Source: Brasenia schreberi (lineage: Eukaryota > Streptophyta > Magnoliopsida > Nymphaeales > Cabombaceae). Taken from it: a DNA stretch of 64,000 nucleotides. The position numbers and the translations under genes are program-made. Positions 1 to 12,070 of this stretch are shown one piece after another (the first letter of the stretch is position 1; each line of letters starts with the position of its first letter). The stretch lies in assembly GCA_036023115.1 (NCBI GenBank), contig JAYKKT010000064.1, positions 10,376,001 through 10,440,000 of the forward strand, given 5' to 3'. Under the pieces are notes generated by a model. The model had not been told where the DNA came from and searched no databases. It saw only the letters and a program-made list of their open reading frames with translations.

Positions 1-498
1 CGTCGAAACAATACACACTGAAAATAAGTTCCACCCAAACAACCCTCAGGCAAATTGTCACCATTACGGTGTACCACGCCCACTTTTTGAGCAGCAACTG
101 TTGATACATGAAACCCATTTAGCTAACTTCTCCATTTCAACAAAGACGTTCTGCAATTAACTGTTTGTTCGTTGTTCCCCATTATTCCATATGTTTACCA
201 CTTTCCAGGCATTTTTCCTTCAAACCACATAGTCACTAATCAGCTTATCTAATTACTTAGATCGCAAAAGTAGATTGCTTATTTACGTTCCGTCATTACT
301 TCCATGCCAATCACAGGCTAAAGCATCGGCAATACTTGTTTGAATCTCTGTCGCAAAACACTACCTCATTTGCTACACCAACTATTCAGAACGGAAAAGA
401 GACCGGATAACTTTGAAAGAAATTTCTCACGACGAAAGAACATTTCGCATCATAAACCGAAGCCAAAACTTCGGACGATATAATTATCACTGAGATAC
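1..498 (-). other. intron 1 of the P450 reductase gene (5' part)
   Basis: This AT-rich stretch follows the GT donor at 498-497 on the minus strand. I see no coding similarity or repeat in it. The acceptor lies outside the window. Confidence 0.6.
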
Positions 499-840
499 CT
501 TAGCAAAACCCTCCGCGGTGCCAGTCTGCGTGCCAAAAAACACCGTCACCTTCTTCCCTGCATCGATCTCTGGTTCTTTGTCCTCTTTTAAAGTCGACGA
601 CTTCACTACAGCTGCTGCCGGCACACTCTTGGGCACACTTTTCCCCACCGACCTCCTCCATACAAACAGGAAGAGGCAACCGAGTAGAACGGCAATCGAA
701 GTAGTGAGGATTGCTAGGGTCTTCGGGTCATCTCCAAGGTTCCGATCGGCCGAATCCGGCAGATCCGCCAGGCGAGAGAACGCCGCCATCAGGTCAATTG
801 GAATGATCTCCAATAGACTCTTAACGGCCTCCGACTGCAT
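499..840 (-). CDS. CPR: NADPH-cytochrome P450 reductase, first coding exon
   Basis: This is the N-terminal exon of the ER-anchored flavoprotein that passes electrons from NADPH through FAD and FMN to microsomal P450s. The exon encodes 114 residues. It starts MQSEAVKSLLEIIPIDLMAA, which is typical of plant reductases. A hydrophobic anchor follows at about residues 44-64, then a variable Ala/Ser/Lys-rich linker, then the FMN-phosphate loop FFGTQTGTAEGFAK. The reading ends in AAG followed by GT at 498-497, and plant reductase genes have an intron right after this FAK. An in-frame ATG lies nine codons upstream (867), but MQSE fits the family better. The rest of the gene lies to the left of the window, with intron 1 filling 1-498. 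The sequence is not broken. Identification is from family knowledge and is strong. Confidence 0.9.
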
Positions 841-1095
841 TTTCCCCCAAAAGCAACAAGTATCCAATCAAAAGCACCGGAATCTGCCTCAGTGTACAGC
901 AAAACTTAGCGTTTCCGGCAGAGCGGATAGGTGAGGCTTCCGATGAGAATAGAAGAAAAGGGTATTGAATTTCCTATAACACCTAAAACTTCATCGATCC
1001 TGAAAGCTAGCGGGTTCCGTTATCCGGTGAGGATCTTTCTGTGGAACACGGACGCCCTTACCGCACTCCGACGAGCTCCCACCGGAAACCCCTAC

Positions 1096-1099
<4 letters not shown>

Positions 1100-1153
<54 letters not shown>
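1100..1153. repeat. (GA)n microsatellite upstream of the P450 reductase
   Basis: A perfect 54-bp GA tract lies about 260 bp upstream of the reductase start codon. It reads (CT)n on the coding strand. CT/GA tracts are common in plant 5' leaders and core promoters, so it may lie in the 5' UTR or bind GAGA-type factors. That role is inference. Confidence 0.9.
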
Positions 1154-1157
<4 letters not shown>

Positions 1158-2379
1158 TGGCAGGTGGCAGGTGGGAAGGAGGGAAATGCGGCCTTTAATA
1201 CAAGGACGAGGTGGAGCCAACTCCCACCCGCCAAACCCGACTAGTCAAACCCACCAAACCACTTAACTACGATTAGCCACGTGGTAGAATCTTGTGCGGT
1301 ATGACCGTAACCCAACTTGCACTTGGGTTAACAGAAGTCGCGGGAAATTTCTCAACATGCCACACGACCAAACCACCCTTCAAAAGTTTAGACGACACGA
1401 ATTCCTACAGACACGAGATGGAATGACCTTCGGGTCAATCAATTTGACACGAAATAATTTGGAGTACATTCAGAATTCACTCTTCGAAAACAGCATAAAA
1501 ATGGCACGAGCACATTTGCTTGCAATTTTGGACACAACACGAAAACCTGATGCTCTCACAACAAAAACATCCCTTGGGTCTCCCCTTATTGAAATTAAAA
1601 AGGAAAGAAAAAGAAGGTTATGTTTAGATTGACCTGTTCATTTCACAAACACAAAATGACTTATCACAAGCACAACCCGCGACACGAAGTCGACGTGGAA
1701 TCTACCTTATATTGAGGTTCACAAGTAAAACGGCAGATTTTGACAGTTTTTGCATTTTAAAAGCCAAAAGGAAAAAAATCATGACCTTTAATTTCGTTTT
1801 TCAATTGTAGCCAGCACAAATTGGTTCATATTTGCAAATATGTAAGATAGCTGTCAACTTTTCAGATAGCAACCACAAATTAATCTACCTTATATTGAGG
1901 TTCCTTGTGCTATTTGATTCTTCACACTAAGCATAATAGTGAAAATGGCATCAAAAGATTGGTTTTTTGTATGAAAATAAGTAGTTTTGAATTAATTGAA
2001 TTTGGAGTTGGATTCATATATGAGTATCAATTACCATACTCAAGTGTAACAGGTACAATTAAATGAGATCTACGAGATTCCTTTGATAGCTACATGCATT
2101 ACAAATGCATGCATGTGTGCGCACATGCATGAATGCACACACTTGTCTAATATATTTATTCATCTGTGAAAATCTCAATTATCCATTTTAAGAAATGGAT
2201 AATTGAATTTCAAAGAAAACAAATACAAAGTAAATAAGTTACACCTACAAAAGGTACACATATATTTTTGTTTTCCTATTTTTAAACTCGTCCATCCATA
2301 TCTTTACATGAATGGTTAAGACTTTCAAGAATATGACAAGATATCACAAGGCTAGCATTTTTAGACTTTAATATACGTG

Positions 2380-2443
<64 letters not shown>
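2380..2443. repeat. compound (TA)n(GT)n microsatellite
   Basis: About 19 bp of TA repeat passes directly into about 45 bp of GT repeat. The open frames across it (runs of Cys-Val or His-Thr) are artefacts of the repeat. Confidence 0.9.
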
Positions 2444-2444
<1 letters not shown>

Positions 2445-4419
2445 ATGCATGTTTGCCGGTTTATGCATAACCCAACAGTTCTGTGTTTGCGTGAAGAATA
2501 TGTCTCTCCTCTCTTGTTGGTTTCCACCCAAAGTAACACAAAAAAGATTTGGATTATATTTTGGACAAGAAGTGGTATGACACGATTGAGCAATAGATTG
2601 TGTTATATCTTTAAGAAAAAATGTATTTTTAACTTTTCTTGGAGATACTTATCGAATAGTCTCCCAAGTATCAGACCATAACAGAACCCTCCGTTTTATG
2701 AGGCTTCCTTTAAATTTTGAACAAAAGCAGGTACCTTTTTAAGGTACATTTTAAAGATTATTTTAAGCAAAAGAACGAATTTGGACACGACTAAAAGGAG
2801 GGCGGGATTTAATAGAACAATATCATTTGTAGTTATTTATTTGTTTATATTTTTTATTTTCGTTCTCCACAAAAGATTATTAAATTATTTATTATACAAC
2901 ACTGTCACATAATAATAGCTCAACACAAATTTGTTCCAGAATAATCATGTTTTTTCCCGAAAGAAGAGAACCACATATTTTTATGTTTCTAGATACGCGC
3001 ATGATTGAAGCCCGGACCTACCATCATTACTGCCTCATCGTGCCCGTCCGCTGGATGGATACAACATACACGCTTTCTGAACTATCAGTGAATTGCGAGT
3101 CCACATCGTGCGCACCCATATGGTCAACAGGTCGGGTTTGGGACAGATCACTATGGGTTCAGGTAAAAACCAGGTTGACACCGACCTGACCAATTTACTG
3201 TTTGGGTCCATTTTGAAGACCCCAAGACAACCCATATCTAAAAATACAAAGAAGAAAAGAAAAGCAAAATGTAGATGTCATAAAAATTCAGATGAAAAAG
3301 AAAAACTAAGCAATTATCATCGTTTTTCCTATCAATCCAATTCAAATAGCCAAGTGAGTCCCACTCTATGAAGGTGAAAAGATCGCCAGTTGCAATCCAA
3401 CGATGAATTGGTTGAATATAATATGAAAAGACTTGGATCTAACCCATAACCGGTTCCCGTCGAAGATGACCTGATTTGTAACGAGAGAGAATTTTTTAAG
3501 ATGGTTCAAAATTTCGAGATGTAGCAAGATCCATCTCAAGTGAGATGCTATGCAGAATTAGACGATGAACACTTTATGGTTTTTGTATTTAGGTTGGTTT
3601 GGATCATAGATTCAACCTCGAACCAAACCAATATCCTCAATTCTGAGTTGTGGAGAATTAAACAAAACCATTTTAAGTTGTGGAGAATTAAACCATTTTA
3701 AGTCTTAAACTAAACCAAGAAACACTATGGCTCCCCTTTGGTTCAGTGTGAATCATGATTCATTATACTTTAATGCACGAATATATGACACTTATAGCAT
3801 ACAGAGTATAAATAAATCATAGAATAATAAACTGGTATAATCAATCATAGAATAATAAACTTAGTGAATGATTGACTGAGTTGTTCACATGGAAAGTACC
3901 ACCGTGCAAAAACTATGTTGGTAATTACAGATTAAATTTCTGGCATTCACACTTCAAGAATGATTCCAAATAAATAGCAGGTGCTGCGCCTATGTAGCCA
4001 ACTTATATTATGTGAAGTACCACACAAACAGGCGAATACAATGTCCAATCGTGTGAACTCCCCTGTTTCACCACTTTCCGACGATTCAACTGTCACCTGC
4101 CCTCCTCAGCCACCTTCCACTACTCTTTACTGCCTATTTTAAGACAACAGCTGCCAATGCCACTACCATGCGTCCTCCTACTCCATCGCTCTTTTGAGCC
4201 AAAACTGCCACTCTTCTTGGCAAGAAGGGAGGAAATAGAGCCAGATGGCTGAGGGTAGCGAGTGATGGTTTGAAGCGGCGTAAGGTGGTAAATAAAGGGA
4301 GGGCATGCGCATTGTACATATGCGACTTATATATATATATATATGGTGACTGGATTTGGTGACCGATATACCAAAACTAGACCGTATAATTAAAAGATTG
4401 TATGACTTACATTTAAATT

Positions 4420-4672
4420 CCAAAAATAAAAAGTATTTATATATATTTTAATTCAAAAAAATAACTTAGCTGCACTTTATATGACTCATTTATAGTACAC
4501 AAAATTTCAATTTCTTATATATACATACATGCATATATATATGTATGTGTATACATGTATCTATGTATGTATATATAAGAAATTGAGATTTCATGTACTA
4601 TGAGTCATACAAAGTGCAGCAAAGTTATTTTTTTTAATTTTAAAAGAAAATATGTATATACTTTTTATTTGG
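4420..4672. mobile_element. foldback (hairpin) MITE-like element
   Basis: Two arms of about 105-110 bp (4420-4530 and 4560-4672) are near-perfect inverted complements around a short AT/GT-rich loop. Each arm includes the block caatttcttatatatacat and the block gctgcacttt. No coding sequence lies inside. No target-site duplication is evident. The near-full-length pairing fits a foldback MITE. Its transcript would form one long hairpin, so it could also be a small-RNA source. Confidence 0.7.
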
Positions 4673-5987
4673 TGCACCATGCACCACTTGAACATTTGAA
4701 TTGCTCTCTTCGAAGAAACGCGACATGGTTGGTTTTAAGTCATAATCTTCAATGCTTAAGCTTCCCTCTATTCCAAATTATGTTGCTTCTACTCTTTTGC
4801 TTGTCTCTTTTGGAATCACTAGAGTAAGGGTGTTTATAGTTTGGTTCGTTTCTAGCTTCAACCTCAAACCAAACCACTATCTTCAGTTCTTTGTTAGGAG
4901 AACTGAACTGGACCATGGCTCGGTCAGAACCAAACCAAAACGAACCGATGTTCCAAACCACCGTTCTACTTGAATTGAGCTCCATTAGGCTCACGCTCTT
5001 GCTGCAACAAGTGCACTTACCTACCATGAACCATGGTCCAGGAACGTAAAAACCATATTCTTGTGGATTCCATAGATCAAGAACAAGCCTAAGAATATTA
5101 TGATGGCTCACACGCTAAATATTAGATACAAGGGAAAAACAAAAGGGTCATATAAAATGACAATTTTGCAAATTGTAACAAAGCACAATCAAAATCACTC
5201 CAAGCTTACATTTATCTCTTTTGCTGCCTCAGAATCATCAACCTTCAAGAGTAGTGGTAGGGTGCTTGATCCATTTAAAAGCTCCTTTTCTCCTAAAATT
5301 GTGGCAACTCTTATTTGTGGTGAAGACTAGTTGCATAATGAGCTTAAAGAAAAAGATTTTATGGAACAAGCTGAAAATGGGGAGGAATATGAATTATGAC
5401 ATCAAATTAAGTATTTATTTATTTTTTCTAAACTTTATGTTGATAGTTGACCTCAATGCATGTTTGTTTTGGTGTTGTACTTTTACATAGGTTTTACTAC
5501 CATAATAACATTTCTATGACACTCCATTAGCAATATTTTGTTTCAAGTGAATGGATCTACATAACTAATATATGTGTGTAGAGTATGTGTGTGTCTACAT
5601 GTTTGTATACATGTATATATACATATACTAAAGCTAGACATTGTCTACCTCTAATAATAAATATGCATGTCCACTATTTACCTTTTTGGAGGACACGCTT
5701 GACATTTACAAGTATTTTAAAAAACATAAAGCATATTTTTATTATACGTATGCTCTTAAAAGAAAAAAAAAAGGGCAATTAATATGTTGTGCAACATGTG
5801 AACAACATTTAATCACTCTCTTTTATATCATATATATGTTTATTAGATTGTGCTCATTAATACCAACATTTTACTTTTAGGATATAGTATAATAATTATA
5901 TTTTTCAAATTGCTATAACTCAAAAGAGAAAAAAATGAGCATAGTAATACACTATGCAGGGTTAAAAGCAGGCAACATATAGTTCAA

Positions 5988-6121
<134 letters not shown>

Positions 6122-6402
6122 CAAACCACGTCCGAAACAACTGGAGGGACCTCTAAGTCAAGCTGCTTTCGACTTCCTGCTCAATGCCCGAAGGTCTACT
6201 CTGGCTCCGGGTCACGACTACTTTGACTCTAAAACTTGGTCAAGTCAAGGCTGCTAGCATAAACGTGGGAAGGGCCATCTTGGCCAAGTCAGCGTTGACT
6301 AATTTCTGTCACCTCACAATCCACGAGGCTGAACAGTGGATGGATAAAATAACTTAAGTTTATAATGACATGCTAAATTGACTTATTCAATGAAAATATC
6401 TC

Positions 6403-6404
6403 CT

Positions 6405-6488
<84 letters not shown>
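6403..6488. repeat. compound (TC)n(TA)n microsatellite
   Basis: A TC tract of about 28 bp is followed by a TA tract of about 58 bp. It lies about 200 bp outside the left inverted-repeat arm. Confidence 0.9.
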
Positions 6489-6491
<3 letters not shown>

Positions 6492-6930
6492 GATACTCCG
6501 TTATGCTCAAAGGGTTTGATATTTAATGAGTACTTATAAATAAAAATGATAGATCCTACCACATATAATTGGTCCACGATAAGTATATTCAGTTTCTATA
6601 TTTATTTATTTATGTATATATGTTCTTGGGATAGGGGTTTGACAATTGCGTACTTCCACTTGTCTTAAAATTAAATGTTAAGTGATTAAGTTAAGTGCAA
6701 TATGTTATATATATTGCGCTTGTGCGTTCATAAGATTACTTCCAGATTGTATATTTTAGGGGTGACAAATTTTGACTTCACATACATGTGCACACACACA
6801 TATATTAATGGAGATGCTATTCACACGCATTCATTATTTGAATTATGTGTTACAATTTTTTAACTAACACTTGCAACGCAAGATAAGGAATTGACATAAG
6901 TATGCAATATCGGAAGCAAGTGGCATCCAA

Positions 6931-6934
<4 letters not shown>

Positions 6935-7008
<74 letters not shown>
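6935..7008. repeat. (TA)n(GA)n microsatellite in the left arm
   Basis: About 34 bp of TA and 40 bp of GA. The matching site in the right arm (about 41509-41551) is much shorter, so the tract has changed length since duplication. Confidence 0.85.
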
Positions 7009-7015
<7 letters not shown>

Positions 7016-7888
7016 TCCACGGCAAGAAAACAGGGGCGCGCGTGGTTTTTCGCGTTCAATGTTCTGCTCACTTGTAATAAATGAAATTTGGGATATCTAA
7101 CTCATGCCCTTCAACTAGTGTCTCCCCCCTAAAAAAGGTGGGCGACTGATATTTTGCTGAACTAACTCTGTTAAGGAGAGCTCAGTGCTGCGAGAAATTA
7201 AGGTGAGTCGCTCACTTCTCCTTTGAACTGGTGCCCTCCACTCGCTCTAGTTCCATCTATCTTCTCCCCATTAATGAGGTTTCTCCAATATCCATCTCAA
7301 GTATTTTCCATCACATTCAGACATACATTTCATGCCTTTTTAAAAATTATTCTACAATCAGGAGCAAAATATGGTTTTAAAATAAAAAGTCAAAGAAATT
7401 TATTAAATTATCATCTAAATCTTTCGTTAAATTGCTAGATAGGTTCTTGTCCAGAGCAGCGTGCTGGCCTGAAGGTATTCATGAAATTGAAAAATCACAT
7501 TGCAGCTGGATTGCACATTTTCTATGTGCAGGGAAATGCATACGGTAGATTCTCTGTAGAATGAATTATGCTCACCTTGGCACGATCCCGAACAGCGTGA
7601 AGTCCGTGTTGTCTGGGCATTGGTATTCTTGGATAAACAATTTGTAGTTGAGGCCTAAAACATCTCATGTGGGAACACACACACATATATATATGCTAGA
7701 CATAAAGCATCTCGGTCTTTTCTGTTGCAGATAATAAGGTGTTTGGGGAGATGGGAGGTTGTCGGATGTCCATTACCCTACTTCCAAGTAATATTTTTGT
7801 AAGTTAAAGTAGCTTCTATAAAAATTTAAATTTTAATCTTTTGTAAATCTAATCAAAATAATTTGAAATTCTTGAGGTTAGATAATTG

Positions 7889-7890
<2 letters not shown>

Positions 7891-7961
<71 letters not shown>
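7891..7961. repeat. (AT)n microsatellite in the left arm
   Basis: A 71-bp AT tract. The equivalent position in the right arm (about 40500-40524) holds only about 24 bp. Confidence 0.85.
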
Positions 7962-7966
<5 letters not shown>

Positions 7967-9689
7967 ACAAGATTCTATCCATATTGATACTTGTATACTC
8001 ATGATCAACCCATTGCTTTTAAGGAGAATGTAATTTGAAATTTTTTATGGAGTTTTGGAAAAGTATGGAATGTACTTTTATTATACTCATGCCATTGTAG
8101 GTGTAAGTGTGAGTATGATCAAGTTTTGCTATATATATATATATAGGGAGAGGGATAGTCCATGCGCATATCAATTCATGCTTAAACATGTTTTTAAATA
8201 TCAATTGTTCCATCGACGTGATCAATGGTTGGAATTCAAATATCGAAAGCAAAAGGATACATTGATACTTTTTGCAGGCACGATAAATGCACTTAATACA
8301 AGTTAGATCAAACTATTGAGATCTTTGAGCATGTTTAAGCATAAATTGATGTGTGTATGTATTACTTTTTCTCTCTTTATATATATATATATATAATGAT
8401 TGGATTATGCTTATAACCAATACTCCTCACTTATGCCCGATCATTATTTTTCAAAAAATGAGTGTAATAATAATGTCCTACGTACTTTTCAAAAACTCTT
8501 TAAAATATTTTAAATTACATGCGTATATATATGTGTATGGTCGGTTAACTCCAACAAATGCTCTCGCTTCCACAGTGTGGTCATGTTGGATATATCCCAT
8601 CCCCGACAAAGGACATTCGGTTTTCCCCATCCTAAAACCAAGCTCAATCACATCATCGCTTCCACAGTGTGGTCAAGTGTGATATGCGCTTCTGCATAAA
8701 CATAAGTATCACGTAGCTCCTGGTCCCACCCAAAATTTTGAAAATCAAACTTAAGGTCTATAACTGATGGTGAGATACGTGGGCTATAATATATGGTTGT
8801 CCCCACCCGAAACCATTCAATTGGGGTTATTCTCCCACCTCAAAAGAGTTTGCCACTGCATAGCTTTAAGACCAAAATGCACCGACCTTTTCATACTTCT
8901 CGTCATTTTAACTAAGTTACTCAATTGGGGGTCAAGATAGTACGAACCCAAAGCCTACAATGAGTTTTTTCTTGTTATATGTAAATGTCAAGATTCATGA
9001 GAAATTCAATCAATTTAGTATGAAAATATGGCACACGAGCAATAGCTCAACTCGCTAAGGGGGGCAACTAACAAATTGAAGGTCATGAGTTTGGTACCTC
9101 GAGCATGTATGTGGCTTTGGCCTTGCCCATTCCATCTCTAAAAAAGAAAGCGAGAATCATCCGGCAGATATTCCGTATTAAATTAATAGAAGAGTATACA
9201 GTTCAATATGAAATGTTAATATATATCTTGAGAATTTGCATTGGTGATTTCATAATGTGTATTCTCCAATCACAGACATCAAACTCACAGGAGCAACTTG
9301 ATTACAAGAATGTCATCAGTGAGATTTCGAAAGGAAGTTCCTTTTTTGTTAGTTGATCGGGTATAAATATGGTTCACCTTGCTATGGAGCTGCTAAATAT
9401 GCCTTATATAATACTGAAAATCTGCTGGTCCCCACGAAAAGGAAAAAGAATTTGACGTTCTTCCTTTCGTCTTCCATCCAGAATCTTAAATAGGGGCTCT
9501 TACTCCAAAAACTTCATCAAAAGTAAAACCAAAACCAATTTTCTTTTTTCTTTTTTGATTGGCAAGATGGGTTTGGCAGAACACTACAAGATTATGAAAG
9601 AATACACAATGGGCTTAAGGAAGATTCCATCTTATGGTGATCCTTAACAAGAGAGGAAAAAAACAAGGTACTCACTCTCTCACCTGTAT

Positions 9690-11512
9690 GACAGTTTTAC
9701 TATTGAAACGATTCACCTATTGAGACGTTTTATAAAACATTTTAGAGCAAAAAAAAGAATCTTCACATGATATTTATTGATCCAGAAAAAACTTATGATA
9801 GAGTGCCAAGAAATATTCTTTGGAGAGCATTAAAGAAGAGAGGTACCCATTAATATACATAAATCTTATAAGAGACATGTACGATCATGTAAAACTTGTG
9901 TGAGGACACATGAAAGAATAACAAACTCTTTTGAAGTTAGTATTAGGTTACATAAGGGATCAATTTAAGTCTATATTTATTTATATTGGTCATTGGTAAC
10001 AACAACAACAACTAAGCCTTTTCCCATACTAGACGGGGTCGGCTATTTCCATAGATCCCTATCGCGTGCCATGTTAGTAGTTAACTCACAATAAGCTTCG
10101 GAGGCCTTTGCTTTCTAATGTTTCTCTTCATAGTTCCAATTTTCTATTAACTTTTTTCTTAGACTCCCCCACTAATACAATGCCACATATAGATAACATA
10201 CACCAAGGTACTTCATCTTGAATATGTTTTGTTAACTCATCAATCACCACTATAATAAATATGGACTTAAAGTTGATCCTTGATGTAACCCAATATTAAC
10301 TTCAAAGAAGTCTGTCATTCCTTCATGAGTCCTCACACATGTTTTTGCACCATCATACATGTCTCTAATAAGGTTAATGTATGTCAATGGGATACCTCTT
10401 TTTACCAAAGTTCTCCAAAGAATCTCCCTTGGTACCCTATCATAACTTTTTTCTAGATCAATAAATATCATATGAAGGTCTTTCTTTTTTGCTCTAAAAT
10501 GTTCCATAAGACGTCTCAAAAGGTGAATCACTTCAACAGTAGATCTGCCTGACATGAATCCAAATTGGTTCTCTGTTGTACTTGATACTTGTCTTAACCT
10601 ACGTTCGATAATTCTTTCCCACAATTTCATAGTATGACTCATTACCTTGGTATGTATTATTTGCATATATTGGTCATTGATGAGTTCACAAAATATATTC
10701 AAGATAATAAGAAAAAAGTACCTTACCTTGGTATTTGCAGATGATATTGTGTTAGTAGATGAGTGTAAGAAAAAAGTTAATAACAAATTAGAAAGAAACA
10801 TTATAAAGTAAAGACTTCTGATTTAGTAGAATAAAGACAAAATATATGGAATGTAAGTTTGATCATTTGAGTATTTAGAGGGTATATAAATTAAGATTGA
10901 CACATATGTAATTAATCACAAGGGAAGTTTTAAATACCTAGGGTTAATTTTTTAAAGTGATGAAAAAATTGATGGAGATATTTTGCATAAAATTAATGTC
11001 AATTTGTTAAAATGGAGGACATTAGGTATTATGTGTGATAAGAAGATATCATTAAAGTTAAAAGGTAAATATTATAGAGCAACAATTAGACCTTTTATGT
11101 TTTATAAATTAAGATTGATCATTTGATCATTATAAGTATTAGGCAATTAATCATCAACATGTGCAAAAGATGTTTGTAGCATAAATGAAGATGTTGAGAT
11201 GGATGAATGGTTGTCACACAAGGAAAGACCATATACATAATGAGGTTATTAGAAACCAATTTGGAGTAGCATCAATAGAGGATAAAATGAGAGAAAATCA
11301 TTTAAAATGGTTTGGATATGTAGAAAAACAACAAGAGACCTCTCGTAAGAAGATGTGAAAATTATATTTTAAAAATGTTAAGAGGAAGAAGATGACTACA
11401 AAAATGTTGGAAATAAACTATAACTTCTAGCATTGCACATGATGGGGTCTGTGAAAACAAAGAATCCTTGTAGCTGACTCCATCGGGAAAAGGCTTTGCT
11501 GTTGTTGTTGTA
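9690..11512 (+). mobile_element. 5'-truncated RTE-clade LINE, interrupted
   Basis: This is the remnant of a non-LTR retrotransposon of the plant RTE clade, carried in both arms. Before the interruption, degenerate reverse-transcriptase frames resemble the RTE stretch containing RVPR and RDMY. After it, the sequence resumes at GATGAG (Asp-Glu) and AFADD-like DNA near 10735 and runs to the RTE tail, which ends in GTTGTTGTTG at about 11512. The endonuclease half is missing. Many stops and frameshifts are present, so it is not active. A second RTE copy sits inside it at 9996-10665. The same element without the insert lies at 37639-38760 in the other arm. Confidence 0.8.
9996..10665 (-). mobile_element. 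RTE-clade LINE copy nested in another RTE, with 14-bp target duplication
   Basis: A 670-bp insert in reverse orientation is flanked by exact 14-bp copies of tatattggtcattg (9982-9995 and 10666-10679). On the minus strand its 3' end is the typical plant RTE tail with (GTT)n. Its 5' part encodes a readable reverse-transcriptase stretch, including [25 protein letters not shown] and [12 protein letters not shown]. The middle between the RT and the tail is partly deleted. The longer open frame of this region (10250-10801) starts in host-element DNA and is a chimera. The right arm has the uninterrupted site, so this insertion is younger than the inverted duplication. Confidence 0.85.
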
Positions 11513-12070
11513 TACTTGTGAGGGCTTCCTTCGTGTTCACCTTATATGTCAATGTCAATGAAACTCTCGGCTCTCCCTCCAGAGGTTAAAATTCTTCCTT
11601 CATTGAAGTGTTCACCTCAATACTTCTGTTCCTCCTACTCCCACATCCACAAACAAGCCTTTGTTGTCTTATCTGTGCTACCAAAAGCTTCAAGAACTAG
11701 ATCCATACATTATTTAAAATAGCTTAGTGAAAAAAATGTTATTGAAACAACAGGAAAAATAATTTCTTGACATTTAAATTTCTTCGTCACAATAATCCAG
11801 CTATCATTCCTAATCACGGTTCTACTCCTGGTGTCGTTAATTTTTCTCTTCATTACAATCCATCCTTAATCACTATTAGAATGAGGAAAAATATATGAAA
11901 CCCAAAATCGGTTTCGATCCAAACGACTGTGATTTGGATCATTACCTAAGCTACGAAGATGGCTACACTGATAGAATAATGTAGCAGATGATGAACATTA
12001 TTGCGGAAAGGCCATAACTATTGGCCAAACACATGTTACTTGAGTCCGGAGTCGTTGATGGTGCCAGTGC

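Noticed and set aside
518..934. Plus-strand open frame over the P450 reductase exon
   Set aside because: It is antisense to a clear reductase exon and has no family likeness.
2377..2681. Open frames with Cys-Val or His-Thr runs
   Set aside because: They are translations of the (GT)n tract. The same applies to the Tyr-Ile and Arg-Glu frames at 5952-6140, 6383-6577, 6902-7084 and 36881-37149.
10250..10801. A 183-codon reverse-transcriptase ORF as a single gene
   Set aside because: It crosses the insertion boundary at 10665, so its first part comes from a different RTE element in opposite orientation.
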